Source of the DNA: Vitis vinifera
Taxonomy: Eukaryota > Streptophyta > Magnoliopsida > Vitales > Vitaceae
Direction of reading: 5' to 3'
NCBI RefSeq assembly: GCF_030704535.1
Contig: NC_081816.1
Coordinates: forward strand, 9,102,001-9,166,000
Length of the DNA stretch: 64,000 nucleotides
The notes beneath the pieces were generated by a model. That model did not search any database, was not told the origin of the DNA, and was given only the letters and a program-made list of their open reading frames with translations. Position numbers and translations under genes: made by a program. Of this stretch, positions 1 to 12,400 are shown one piece after another (the first letter of the stretch is position 1; each line of letters opens with the position of its first letter).

Positions 1-1396
1 AAGGAAAACGAATTTTAAAGCTGAGAAAGGTAAATGATTTTGAGCTTTTCGACCATTCTGCAAACTAAAAAATAACAGGAAACAATGCTTCAAAGAATTT
101 GATATAAATCCGTCAGAATGAAATTACACTGAATTACAAGAGAGATGTAGCAGAAAGGAAAAACAAAGTTCTATAAGTTGGATGCAATGGGCTTTCACCT
201 GTCAATGAATTCAATCAAAGAAACAATGTATTCTATGGGCTCACAACTAGGGCATTTAGCTCCCAATCTCTGATTCTCAGGTGAGAAAACTTTGATGGTA
301 TTTTGAACAGTGAAAATACTTAAGTATCGCTACTTTCATTTCCAATTTCAGTGTTCTGGAAATAAATGTAGGATGCATTTACCCGTTTCCTATTCCCAGC
401 TCTCTTCCTGTTTGTATAATCTCCTTGGTAGCATCTTCTACCGTAGAAACTTCTCCATCTCTTTCGAATCCAATGTTTTTCTCCGTTTCCCTTCTCTTTC
501 CAATGGCAAATCTAGTTTTGAAGTGCCTGTAAAACATATTAGAAAGAACGAATTCCCAATCCCTTACAGAAGTAGTTTTTAATGGGATGGACCATTGAAT
601 TCACTCAATATAAACTAGCTCAAATCCCACAAAAAAGATGTACTGATGAGTTCTTTGCACCTTCATCTTAAAAGTGAATCAAGGAAGAGCAGATCTTTTA
701 TCTGTGTTGCAAACATAACAGAAAGCATATTAAAAAATTTTGGTCTTTTTATTTTCTCAGCAACCAAACATGGCAATCAGAAATCTAATAAATTAATAGC
801 CTATTTTCAAGTAGTGCTAGTGGGAGAGTAGGGAGAGGGGTTGGGTTATGGGTGGTGTTGGGTTTAGGGTTAAAGCCTTGGGCTATGGCCTATGGGTCAC
901 ACACAGCATTGCCTAGAGATGCGTCAATTGTGCCCAAGAAAAAAATCCATCATTCTTCAAATGAACCCACCTGGTGTATTCAAAGAGAGATAGACATAGC
1001 TGATCAGAAACAGAACTAATAATCAAGGTTTTATGGGAATTGCAGTAAGAAATTGATCTGAAACAAATAATTTTACAACCAGGAGATCACTCGTCTAAGA
1101 ATGAGTAGCTATTTGACTAACTAAATGGCAGTTGGTGCAGCTGCCATGATCAAGAAGAGCATTTCTGTAAACAAGCAGTCAATAAATCTGGGGTTACACA
1201 TATAAGTTGCTCAATTAACATTAAAGCCTTTAAAATCACCTGGAATCAATGTTGAGGATCACCTTGTGATCCTCATGAGTTTCTAATTTTCTGAGACTTG
1301 GCCCTAAGCCATGTATCGAATCTTTTGTACATTTAGACCGTGGATTGTCAGAACAAAGCTAAAAGTGGGCTTTCTTACTTGTGCTTGCCTAGATTT
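1..1396. other. 3' flank of the DnaJ gene, no gene recognised
   Basis: Only short open frames without recognisable motifs are present on either strand. The sequence is moderately AT-rich. The part next to 1396 should contain the 3' untranslated region of the minus-strand DnaJ gene. I see no transposon ends or repeats here. Confidence 0.5.
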
Positions 1397-3568
1397 CTAT
1401 TCAGCCTTCACCTCTGTTGCAGCCTGAAGCAGCTCATCTGGAGTTGCAGTCTGAAGCAGCTCATCTGGAGTTGCAGCCGGGTCCAAATCCCAGCACCCTT
1501 CTGGCAGGTTACTTGCTTCTCCTTTAAGTAACCAGGACGGTACCTGGTGTGAAAAGCGTAGCATCTCTCTTCTCGGAATCCATTGAATGGCATTCTTGTC
1601 AGTATTCCTCTGATACACAGTTTTGAAACCATCCAATTTAACAAGGGGAACAATACATACACCAAGCTCTTCAGAGTAATCATCAAGAACCTCCACCATC
1701 TCATACTGGTGCCTTACTTCATCTGGGGTTGATCGATTCCAATCTGGTGACCAGTTCCGATACACAGCCCAAATATTTCCACTTTTGGGGTAAATCCGAA
1801 CACAGCCTCCCCTGCCAGCCTTCTCACCGCTTAGCAAATGAGAGAAGATGTTAACTTGTTCAACAATATCAGAATTCCATGCCCTGAAATTTCCACAAGA
1901 TTTGGTAAACCCAGAATCTATCCAATTTACGGACCCAAACTCGGCATCAGTTTTAGAGTTCAAGTAACTAATATGAACTTTAAATGGTTTCACGGAGATC
2001 ACTTCACGGATCAGACAATATAAGCGAGGCATACCATCTTCTTCATCATATATAGCCCATATTTGCTTTGGCTTGAAGCATTCCTCTGACCTGTCCTTGT
2101 CAAAGTCGTGGAAGTCTGGGTCAGGGACTGTTATTGAAGTAGTAGACCCAGTCCTATGCAGTTCAGACTGATGGCCAGGAACTCCCAGATATGCTCTTTT
2201 AGGTAACTCTACATTCTCCCTAGCTGCAGCTGCTGCAACTGCTTCAGCTGCTTCTCTTGCTGCTTTTGCAGCTGCTGCTGCCTCTGCCGCCGCTGCCGCA
2301 GCCAACTTCATCTCTTCCAATTTCTTTCTTATTTCTGTTCTTGCCTTCTCAATTAACAACTTTCTAGCATCAAATGCGGGCGCAACTGATGGACGTTTAG
2401 CTACGGTCTCACTTGCGGTGGAAAGCTTGGGATTAAGTCCAACATTTCCATTTCCATTAGCTGTTGTGACTTCTGTAGCCGTTTTCGAACCCATTTCATC
2501 ATTCCCATTTCTAGATGCACCTCTACCTTCAATTTTCCTTTTCTTATCAGGTCTATTGGCCTTAGAGCCTAAATGTTCATTACAAACGGTACCCACATTC
2601 ACCATGCCATTTTTGACAGCATGTTTCCCACTGGCTCCTGATCTAACCTTCTCTCCTGCTCTATTAATGCTCTCAGTGGTATGATAAACAACATCAGCAG
2701 ATTTAGCAGCTGATCCATTAGGACCCCCAATTCCAGTAGAAGCAGCAGGGAATGAACTCCACTGGAATGGCACGTTTGGAACATACTCAGACCCATGTCC
2801 AGAATGATATCCTGAAACCCCATTTCGTGAATAGAAAGTTGCATTGGTAGGAAAATATGTAACCCCATTGAATCCATGAGTTCCATACCCATTTTCATGC
2901 AAGTGCGACCATGAACAGTAAGGGAATGAACCATTCACTGGGGCTGTCCCCGTTTCCACAGCCATGAAAGTACCCCGGCAGTTCTTACAAGAGAGTCTCT
3001 TATTCAAGTACTTCCGAAGATACTCATACTGAACTTTACAAGAGGTGCAAACAGTCCAGAAAGTGTCAAGTCTAGTATGAGTAACTGGTGAATGGGAACA
3101 ATTGTCAAAGCCTGTAAACCCAGCAGTATGAGCTGAAGCCGAGCTTCTCTGGACAACTGCAGACGACAATAGTTGGCTCCTCCTGAGATCATAAGAGCTT
3201 CGCTTAGCACTATCTGACAACAGAGTCCATGCTTCAGAAACAAGCTTGAATGCTCCATCAGCTCCAACAGTTTTGTTTTTATCAGGGTGAAGCAAAACAG
3301 CGAGCTTCCTATACTGTTTCTTCACAGTTGCCTTGTCTGCAGTTGGCAACAATCCAAGAATGGAATAATAATCAGTTTCACCATTAACTTTGACCTCAGA
3401 AGCAATATAAACCTCAAATGTAGCCACCATTTGAGATATACCCTCCAGGTCCGGACACACCGACTGGGCCTTCAAAGCAAAATTCTTTGCACCGGCAAAG
3501 TTTTTCTCAGCAAATTGCTTCTCCGCATTCTCTTTAGCTCTAAGAGCCTCCTCTTTCTTCAATTCCAT
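1397..3568 (-). CDS. DnaJ-domain protein with C-terminal DUF3444
   Basis: The 723-residue protein is intact in one exon and starts at an ATG (3566-3568). Residues about 66-130 form a J domain with the HPD motif at 94-96, which is the Hsp70-stimulating site. Two CxxC pairs at 174-177 and 194-197 (WTVCTSC...SCKNC) form a zinc-ribbon-like segment seen in this plant family. A basic KKRK stretch suggests nuclear localisation. An alanine-rich, charged helical segment in the middle (IRKKLEEMKLAAAAA...) looks like a coiled coil. The last ~200 residues match DUF3444 (PKQIWAIYDEEDGMPRLYCLI, NIWAVYRNW, IPRREMLRFSHQVPSW). The family acts as Hsp70 co-chaperones, mostly of unknown client; the DUF3444 role is not established. 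The C-terminus carries a 9-residue duplication just before the stop. Domain assignment is very firm; function beyond co-chaperone is open. Confidence 0.95.
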   Translation of the reverse strand: MELKKEEALRAKENAEKQFAEKNFAGAKNFALKAQSVCPDLEGISQMVATFEVYIASEVKVNGETDYYSILGLLPTADKATVKKQYRKLAVLLHPDKNKTVGADGAFKLVSEAWTLLSDSAKRSSYDLRRSQLLSSAVVQRSSASAHTAGFTGFDNCSHSPVTHTRLDTFWTVCTSCKVQYEYLRKYLNKRLSCKNCRGTFMAVETGTAPVNGSFPYCSWSHLHENGYGTHGFNGVTYFPTNATFYSRNGVSGYHSGHGSEYVPNVPFQWSSFPAASTGIGGPNGSAAKSADVVYHTTESINRAGEKVRSGASGKHAVKNGMVNVGTVCNEHLGSKANRPDKKRKIEGRGASRNGNDEMGSKTATEVTTANGNGNVGLNPKLSTASETVAKRPSVAPAFDARKLLIEKARTEIRKKLEEMKLAAAAAAEAAAAAKAAREAAEAVAAAAARENVELPKRAYLGVPGHQSELHRTGSTTSITVPDPDFHDFDKDRSEECFKPKQIWAIYDEEDGMPRLYCLIREVISVKPFKVHISYLNSKTDAEFGSVNWIDSGFTKSCGNFRAWNSDIVEQVNIFSHLLSGEKAGRGGCVRIYPKSGNIWAVYRNWSPDWNRSTPDEVRHQYEMVEVLDDYSEELGVCIVPLVKLDGFKTVYQRNTDKNAIQWIPRREMLRFSHQVPSWLLKGEASNLPEGCWDLDPAATPDELLQTATPDELLQAATEVKAE
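1424..1477 (-). repeat. 27-bp tandem duplication in the DnaJ C-terminus
   Basis: Two adjacent 27-bp units (1424-1450 and 1451-1477) differ at one base. They encode ATPDELLQA and ATPDELLQT in frame, close to the stop codon. Frame is kept because 27 is a multiple of three. Confidence 0.9.
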
Positions 3569-3598
3569 GGAGAAATTGGATCACTTCAAAACCTGATT

Positions 3599-4341
3599 CT
3601 GAAAACAAAATCTATGACCAACCCAAAATGCTCAACCATAGAACCCAGTTGGCACATTTAACCATTTCTACAAATCTGCACAAATATATGGTGAGAACAT
3701 TCAAGTCATTTACCATTTCGAATTCCATATAAAGTTCAAATCAACATCAAAATTTATAGAAATTGAATTTTAAACTAAGTGAAAGTCCAACTGACTAAAT
3801 CAAACAGCTCTCAATAATGAGGAAAATCAATGCTGAAACAAATCCCGGGAATTCTAATTCAAATCAAAATATTTCAACCACAACTTCGATTTTGAGCTGA
3901 AATCAGAAACCCCAATTCATAAAACCGCCCAAAACAGTGAAAATTCAGCTAAACAACCCAAATAATAAAAACCCCAACGCCACAAACGCCCTGTTTGGTA
4001 GCTGCGAAAACAGAAGAAAACAAAAGAAAACCAAACCCCAGACCACACACTCTTCCATTGCTGCAACTCACCCTAATGTTTCCCATGTTAACCATAAACA
4101 GCACAAACCAGAAAACTCCAAATCACTTCCCCTTTCCCTCCATTTTCTCGGCAACCAAACAGCACCTAAAAATCACAACTAAAACAATCCCACAAAGATC
4201 GAAACCGAATAGCCCAAACCCCCATAAGAATTCAACACTAAATCTAAACCCCACTTCAAATTCAAAATTAAACAAAAATTTAAAAATAAAAAACAAAGTG
4301 CAATAAAACAATAACAAAAAAAAAATTAACTGTTCACTCAC
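3599..4341 (-). other. Probable 5'-UTR intron of the DnaJ gene
   Basis: On the minus strand a donor GTGAGT lies at 4341-4336 and a pyrimidine-rich acceptor TTTTGTTTTCAG ends at 3599, about 30 nt before the start codon. The stretch between is AT-rich and has no convincing coding frame. Introns in the 5' leader are common in plant genes; this one is inferred from splice motifs only. Confidence 0.55.
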
Positions 4342-4399
4342 TGAGATTTATAGAAGTGAACAAAACCCAGATCCAAGAAAGCTTCACTGATCCCCACAT

Positions 4400-6648
4400 T
4401 TCCTCCACTGCAATTTCAGCAAAACGAAAAGGGCTCTTTTGTAAATCTGAGAACTGAGACCACTACACGAGGCTTTTGTTGCAGAGACAGAAAGGAGTGG
4501 GATAGAGTGTGACCAATGGAAGATTAGGGTTTTGATGTAGAGCGCCTGTCAATTGACATGGGTCAGATTCCGGCCACGCAGGCCAGTTGAGTCAGATTCC
4601 GACAATCGGCGCCTGAGAAATAGGGTAATAATCAGGTGAAAGTAAACGGTGGTTTTTAGTTAATGGGATTTAATGTGGGAGATTCTACAGTACGCTCTTG
4701 TGCGTAGTGCGCTCTAGGGTTGTGTTTGGTGTTGAGTAAAACAGTGGGCTTCACAAAGTTTTAATTTTTAATTTTTTTTTTCATTTTGCTTTAATAAAGA
4801 AAAATCCCGTGAATATTTTATTGGGCGGCGAAGATGAGTTTTATTAATATAATAATAATAATCGAGAATTGCTTTTTTATATATATTAAAATATTGGAGT
4901 TGAATTATTGTAGCATCCAAACAGAGCTTTTAAATAAATAGAAGTTATTGAGAACAATATTTGAAATAATATTATTGATGTCTAGCAAATAAGACAATTA
5001 ATTGACCATTGATATTTACCCTTTTTTGTGTCTACTATTGTAGTAATTTGATCTCTCTCCTTTATATCCATTTGAAATTTAAATTTTTATTTTTGAAAAA
5101 TACTCAAATGTACCATAACTATAAAGTTTGATAGTGGAATTTTCCATAAAAAAAATTAATAGAATTTGTCATGTCATACCTAGTTATAGTTGGTCAATCT
5201 CTAATCTTATGGAAATTTTAATTATAATATGATGTGCATGAATTTTAAAATTCATTTAGGTAATTGTTTTTTTGGTGCAATTGATCGAGTCAAATTCAAC
5301 TTTTAAGTTAATATTATTTTTTAAGTAGAGTTGGGTTGTGATAGTTTAAGCCTATATTTTGTCTTGAAGTATAAAATCAATCAACAATTGTAAATCAATG
5401 AATGACAACTAAAGAGTAAGGTTTTTTTTTTTTTTTTCTTTGTCGATTCATGATTGAATCATGAATCTTATGATTAAATCACGAATCTTGAAACTCTTCT
5501 TTTTCTTGACAAATGTTTTCGGCTTTAATCGGCTTTAAAAATAAAGTCATCTAAGTTGGAAGCTTCCAAAATTAAAGTTTCTTATAGTTAAAGGACAAAC
5601 TCTGTCGATCGACTTCAGACATTTTAAAAGCTAACACTAGTCGCTACTAGGAAATCAATATGGATCTTTTCTGACAATTATAACGGTCCAACCTCAAATT
5701 TAAGATAACCAAACCTAGTTAAGTGAGTATAAATATTCATTTCAATAAATTAAGGCATATTTGTTGAAAAACCTAATTCATTCTAAAACCTCCTACTTAT
5801 AGCTTTCTAAAAATACTTGAATCATAATTTGGTTATTGGAGTGTTCACACTAATGCTTTGTCAATGTGTTTTTTTTAGATTAAGAATAATCTTAAGCAAT
5901 CTAAGTCTAATTCTCCATCTTAACTATGGACCAATCAATACAATACTTTTATATTTCATAACTCCTTTTCTATTATCATTATAATATAAATCCAAATAAG
6001 ATTCAATTCGAACTTCCATTACATTATATAAACTATCTCAATGTTTCTTATTTATTAAAAATCATGATAAAAAGAGTAAAAATACTTTTCAAATAATTAT
6101 CCTCTCCCTTTCTTCTTTTTTTTTTTTTTAAATAGTTTTAAATAATTAATCCTTCTTAGAATTTTTACGATAGTCAAGGTTTACAAATGTAGTATACCCT
6201 TATAGTATCATTTTATTTTGTGCATAATTATTAATTAAGGGGAATCATGTGGACACCTATCTCAATTTTATGATACTATACTCACACTCCCTTGATTGAT
6301 GACGGACCAAAGTGTAATGTGATCACCCCTTAATTGATGACTACTATTGATTGTTATATGACTAATGAATTAATCATTTAATATTTTTTTGAAAACCCCA
6401 AAATATACTTCATTCATATGATAAAAATGTATTTTAGAGTAAAACCAACTCATTAAGAATTATAATAACTAATTTTCCTTAATCACTTTCTCCATTTTTT
6501 TTTGAACCTTAGAATGCCTTTTCCACTCATTCAATCCCTCTTTACTTCTTATCTCTTTTTAATTCAAACCCTTAATCAATTCAACCTCTTTTTTTACTTC
6601 TCATCAATTTTCAATTTCAAACCCTAAATTAATTTGATATGCTCTTTT
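4400..6648. other. Promoter-side spacer and AT-rich intergenic DNA, no gene
   Basis: The first ~200 bases should hold the DnaJ promoter (transcription toward lower coordinates). Beyond about 4.7 kb the sequence is very AT-rich with homopolymer runs. No open frame or clear repeat end was recognised. Confidence 0.5.
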
Positions 6649-8902
6649 TGTTGGGAATCCTGGATTACTATGTTCCTTGGCCCTGAATCTCATAAGGTAC
6701 ATGCATTATATTCTTAAGGCTCTCTAAATCTAATGTAGTGGAAAACTATGACTATAAAAATCAATAATACACTAGATCTAGAGATAATGAAGTTATACTT
6801 GTGATTTGAATGTTCCTAGATTAAAACCACAACAAAAAAGTTGTTAAACTCATGTGTCTGGTGTTCTTTCACCTAATCTCTCCTCACATGGATCCAAGCA
6901 TGTAAGAGAAGTACGAGTTTCTCTTCCTTCTTGAGGGTGGTTGGGGTTTCTCTTTGGAAAAATCTCTCTAGAAGGCAATGAGGCAAAAGTCTGAAGCCTT
7001 AACTCCTAACAAAGTCTTGATAGGTTTTTTTGTGGGCTTAAGTGACTTGAATCCAAATTAGGCTTGTGTTATTTAACCTAGTCCACTTGGGTTCTAATTT
7101 ATTAATTAACTTTATTGAACTCCAATTAATTAATTAGCTATATTGGGTTCTAATTAATTAATTAACCCATTTTAGAAAGACAATTCATAATATCTAGTGC
7201 AACCTTATTCTTTTACCAAAACACCCTTATATACACTTATGAACCAAAAACCTAAATCCCTTAAAAAAAAAATGTGCCACCATGAACTAGGAGCTTGAGC
7301 GAGGAACATTGGAACTCATAGAAAAATATTGGCTCATTCAAAATCCAATTTAAAATTGATTTAACACTCTATTAAAGAGAATCAATTGCACTATAATCTC
7401 TTATGAAATTACAATGAGGCAAAGCTCATCAACTCTGTAACCTACTATCCACTATAAGAATACCAAACTAGTCTCCTATGAAAAATCTAACCCATAGGTT
7501 TGGATGTTCTCAAACCTTAAATTCCAAATGTTGAAGACAACCTTGAAGACTTAGAGATCTTTCACTTGATGACTCATCTTTGAGCTTTGACATAGAGATA
7601 ATAGAAATCTCTGAAGATGGAGTCTAAAGCTTTCTTTAGAATGTGAGAGGGAGAATAGAAGAATGCAAGCCTAACTTCATAAGGGGTATTTATAAGGTTC
7701 TTAGTAGGCTTAAGTGGCTTAAACCCATCTAGAGCTTAAGTCACTTAATCTAGCTCAAAAAAAATCTTAATTGATTAATCAACCCAACATGACTCCAATT
7801 AATCAATTAGCATAACCTTCAAATGTTGTCCACTAATTTCTATGCAACCTTACGTAATTACCAAAATGTTCTTATGTTCATAAGTAACTTAAAGTTGATC
7901 CAACACTCATAAAACGTGTCAACAAGGTATATGAGCTTGAATGAGTACCATTAGGATCCATAGAATAATATTGACTCCCTTATAATTCAATTTTGAAGTT
8001 GATGTAACATCTCGCTATAACGAGTCAACTATACTCCAATAACTTATATATATTACAACGAGACACTAAGTGTTCGGACTCATGACCTGTTATCCTTTGT
8101 ATACAATCTCTTTATAAATTAATGTTCATAATCTAACAAAGTGAAAACTATCAACCTCTAAAAATTACATCTACCATCCTTAAGTTTCAGATCCTTTCAT
8201 AGTGTGGTTAATTGACATATCTTAACTCACTATAGCTAATGTCAAGTTCCACTTAAGGAATTATTATGACCATAATTTACCTAAATGCACATTTTTAGGA
8301 TTACCCAAAAGGACATATTGTTTCAATTCCATGAGATATTATGGTACATCTATTGAGAATACTTATTGCTACTAACTTCCCATAATTGTGACCCAATTCA
8401 TATGGAATATATGATCGCTTTAAGATTTTATTCGTAGGTTAAAACCATTGTTAAGTTTAACACAAACCTAATATTCTCTTAAGGTTAATAGACAATACAA
8501 CATAACAACTTGGTAAAATGATGATTATTCGATAGTCTTATGTCTTGTCTAATATGTAACCATATATATTAGTGCACTTACCATGGGAAACTCATACAAT
8601 GACCAAAATTAGTCATCTCTCTAATTAATAGGTAGTATACTACAATCCTTAATGGATTACCTTAGTTTATGAACTGGTTGTGAACAAGTCTTCTACTTGC
8701 AAGAAATCCATGACTTGGATCTTCCGTACAACTCCTAATGCACCGAAGTCATATACAATGTAAGAGATACTGGACAATAATGTTCCTAAAGTACAATGCA
8801 TGGAGTAAAAATGGATAAAAGTGAAACTATAATATAATTAAATAAGTAATGAATTCCAAATATGTTATATCATGTCATGTTTTTAAGGGTTCTATCCTAA
8901 CA
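6649..8902 (-). mobile_element. LTR-like block, possibly a solo LTR of a copia-type element
   Basis: The block is bounded by TGTTGGGA at the left and TCCTAACA at the right, so on the minus strand it begins TGTTAGGATAGAACC, a typical plant copia LTR start, and ends in CA. There is no coding capacity. No 5-bp target duplication is visible (CTTTT versus TATAT), so the boundaries are tentative. Two diverged internal segments, about 6890-7460 and 7620-8100, share an ordered series of phrases, suggesting an old internal duplication. Confidence 0.4.
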
Positions 8903-9459
8903 TATATGACCACTTTAGGGTCTCACCCATAGGCCAAAACCTCATATTGATTTTGGCTACACAACTTGAATAGTCCCTATCTTTTTTCAATACTTGTTTT
9001 GTCTGCATAATTAATTCCTCTACTCCTTCCATTGATCTTTCTTCAATGATTTATCATTATTTCTTGCACAACTAGTTCCTATTCTTGAAATTCTTACTCT
9101 ATCATAATTGGCTCCACTCTTACCTTCACTAAGTTTTTACCTTGTTTACTTCATCTATCTTAGTTGCTTTGCTAAAATGGTATTGGTTTTTCTCTCAATC
9201 ATCCTTCCCAACATGTCCAATTATGGTTATACTTCCCATATGAGAAACAATCGAGGGTTGGAGACCTTTTCCTCTTGCTTCATAGCCTTGGTTATCAATT
9301 TCTTTTTTTCTTACTTTTTTAAGTCTATGGGGTTGTTATATCAACAGTGAGGGTTTCAATGACTCATTAGTAGGGCTATTTAGTCCATTGGTCTCATATC
9401 AAATAAAGTGTATTATTCTATCATAAGTATTATGACAATTTTCTTTTAGATTACCATGT
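8903..9459. other. Spacer left of the MULE relic
   Basis: AT-rich sequence without a recognised gene. It may contain the 3' end and terminal inverted repeat of the MULE, but I could not identify that end by eye. Confidence 0.4.
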
Positions 9460-9467
9460 TAGCCCAA

Positions 9468-9715
9468 AATACATGTCATAGCATGCCTACAAGAACTCTT
9501 GAAATCTACCAAGCCTTGCACCCATAATCTTACCTTTCAAAATTCAAAACAACCTTATTACATAACCCTTTGTTGACATTAAATTCAGAATCTCCCGTAA
9601 AAATAACGCTACAATTCTTTCTTTTAAATCTTCCTTGGTTATGACATTTGATGTGTTGGAATTTCATCTTAAGTCTATTCGTAATTCTATTTCTAATGAA
9701 ATCAATCATATGCAT
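9468..9715 (-). pseudogene. MULE transposase C-terminus with SWIM zinc-finger relic
   Basis: The frame at 9530-9715 contains FTGDSEFNVN followed by VVLNF, the usual lead-in to the SWIM finger. Just beyond the stop at 9530 comes a CKAW segment (9508-9521), then, after a frameshift, CRHAMTCI (9468-9491). These correspond to the C-x-C...C-x-H metal ligands of MuDR SWIM domains. At least two stops and one frameshift separate the pieces. Confidence 0.8.
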
Positions 9716-10257
9716 AATAGACTTTCTCTTTGACTTACCAATCGATTAGTTAAAAAACCATCATAATGTTTGTAATGTGATCATTTTTTACTTCTTTAGC
9801 AAAAGTATAACGGGTCTACTATGTTGGTGGAATCTTAACCAACCAATCATAAGTCTCTTTACTTATTTTTTTTGTTTTGTTTTTCATGTCTTCCATGATC
9901 GTATTAGATTTTACAAGTATGTATGCTCTTATTGTTACCTAAAATTGATTCCTTAGAATGAATCCTAAGAAATTCAACTTGAAATTGTTATATATGTGTC
10001 TATAACAAAATCTATGAGTGGTTCTAGTATCACCTATTTATGGAATTGATAAACCTTATAAATGGTAATACATGCTTAGTTACACAGTGGTCTTGAACTG
10101 AAAGTATAAAATATATTTTAAGACATATGTCATTAAATAAATAAAGATGTATAACATAGACATTATATCATACCTTTTTACGATCAATTGTGAAAGTTCA
10201 TTTTACATTACATGAATTTACACCTAAAATTGTCTCCAAATATTAAACAATGGATGC

Positions 10258-10523
10258 TCAACTATCTTTGTTTTCACTCTTGACAACACTCGATGTAATA
10301 GAAAATAAACTATTAATCCCATCCAAAGCAACTACATCCAACGAAATACCTCTATATGGCCCTTTCAAGTGACATATATCCAATCTAATAAAAGGTTTAC
10401 ATCCATTTATAAAACCACTTTTCATAGCCTTAAATGAAAGTAACAATCTTTTGAATGCATGAGTGACCACAAATTCTTTGTTGTAATTAAAGTGCTAAAA
10501 TCTAAATATGTGATTGCCTTGGC

Positions 10524-10525
<2 letters not shown>
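10258..10525 (-). pseudogene. MULE transposase DDE core fragment
   Basis: The 70-residue open stretch reads FINGCKPFIRLDICHLKGPY and ends with SVVKSENKDS. This is the signature block of the MULE transposase domain (PF10551-type), including the first catalytic aspartate in 'LD.CHLKGPY'. Upstream sequence up to about 10525 still aligns loosely with the family (FKRLLLSFKAMKSGF). Confidence 0.9.

Positions 10526-10561
<36 letters not shown>
10524..10561. repeat. (AAT)n microsatellite
   Basis: About twelve uninterrupted ATA/AAT units. It marks the left edge of the unexplained insertion inside the MULE. Confidence 0.95.
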
Positions 10562-10562
<1 letters not shown>

Positions 10563-12395
10563 CTAGAGATATAGTTATCATGACTTTATAGTATTACATG
10601 TGGTCATTATTTGGGATAGGCCCTCTATATTAAATTATTTTTATTTTAGAAAGATTAATTATTAGCTAAATTTAATGAAACTTAATTTACATAAATAAGG
10701 ATAAAAATTATCAGACATATTGAATGAAATAAATCTAACAAATGAACATGTCCTGAAGTGTTTCAAAATTCAATGTTACATCCTTAGATAGAGAACATTA
10801 TAAAATCTAAGGTTGAAGATCAAAGTCAATTCATGATCAAATTGAATCTTACGACCAATAGTGCATTCAAAATTTAGATTTTTTTTTTTGTAAAAAAACA
10901 TAGATCCTTTAAACTAATTAAGTATGATATATATATCTATATATATATATATATATATTTCCGTGTTATTCAATTAAAAACCTATATTCATCTTGTAGAT
11001 TCAACCCTTATATTTGTTAACTACAAGATCAAATTGAGGTAACCATTTAGTAATTAAGGTCTTTTCAAGAACCACTAGTGCTTTGGTAAGAATCCTTTAT
11101 ACTTTATCTAAGGTGAACTAACACAGATGATTTATTCTTACCAATTCAAACTTGAAAATGAAATCAAACCATTTGATGCATTACCTTTTCTTGTCACTTC
11201 TCTTTTGGATTCTTTACTTTTATGTTGACATCTTTGAAACTCATAGAATCAATTAAATATGATAGAGGATTTCTCTTCACAATCCATATTTGGTTTCCAA
11301 GAAAATAGAATGAAAAAGAAGAGAAATAAAAATAAAAAAAATCCTAAAACTTTATTACAATTTTAAAGAAGAGAAATTTATATTTTCCCTTTGTTCCATC
11401 ATCTAAGACCTAAAAGGAATTGAGTTAAAATAATACAAGCTAAACTTAGACATATAGCATAGTCTCTTTCACTAAAAAGGTCTAAAAACAACTAAAGATA
11501 TCTCAGAAATAATAAAATCCTTGAATCTTGGTCTTATTGGAATCTTCTTAGGGCTTGGGAGGCCCAAAATTGAAAGTGGAGGAAGCTTGGAAGGGCTTGG
11601 TTTGTGTTTGGGAAGCTCAATTCGAAATATGGATGTTTTCGAACTTAACTTCTACCCTTTAATATTGAATTCAAAATTCTCTTGAATTTCTTGTTCATTT
11701 TGGGTAGTTGTCTTCAAATGACCATATCTTTCTCATTTCAACTCTAATTTATGCACCATCTAAAACATTGGACTCTTGACTTTTTAAGTTTTGAAATAAT
11801 ATGTAGTTTGTCCTAAAAAGATTGAAGGAAATGACCCAAAATTCATTGCAAATTCAGGTATGCTTCAATTGTTTTTGTTTGAACCGAATCTTGAACTTGG
11901 AAATATGACCTCAAAACTTCTTCATTCATGGTTGCTTGCTCTGTAACTCTATCCATAACATTAATTACTAATATTGTATGCCCATGACTTGCTTGTTACA
12001 CCCTTGCTTGGACTCTTCATGGTTCACAAGTACCAAGTCTCACATTTATGCATAGTTAACTCTTTTACTTCCTCGGATGAGAATGACTTTTGCACTTAAC
12101 ATTTTTTCATCCTTTAAACTTGGATTAGGCTCAAAATAGAAATTAGATATATAATTAAGATTTTAGCATTAATTTGAGTTAAGTTGGATGATTTGAGCTT
12201 TTTATATGGTATAAAGCATATCATATATATGCCACTAAAGCACATATATTAGCTCCAATCAATGAGTGCAATATGAAGTTTCTTTATTAGCACTTAAAGA
12301 TCTACAATTTGCTACTTGTACAACCTTAGTGTATGCTTGAAGCTTTACATATGACTTACTATATGATCATTTATTCTTTCTTTTTTTTTTTTTGT
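10562..12395. other. Unidentified ~1.8-kb segment inserted in the MULE
   Basis: The segment separates 'IQLYK' of the MULE (12401-12432) from the DDE core (below 10525). It has no long open frame. It contains a (TA)n run at about 10926-10959 and a T-run at about 12375-12393 on its right edge. The edges were placed by the MULE homology, not by target duplications. It could be a non-autonomous retroelement, but no terminal motif proves this. Confidence 0.45.
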
Positions 12396-12400
12396 CTTTT

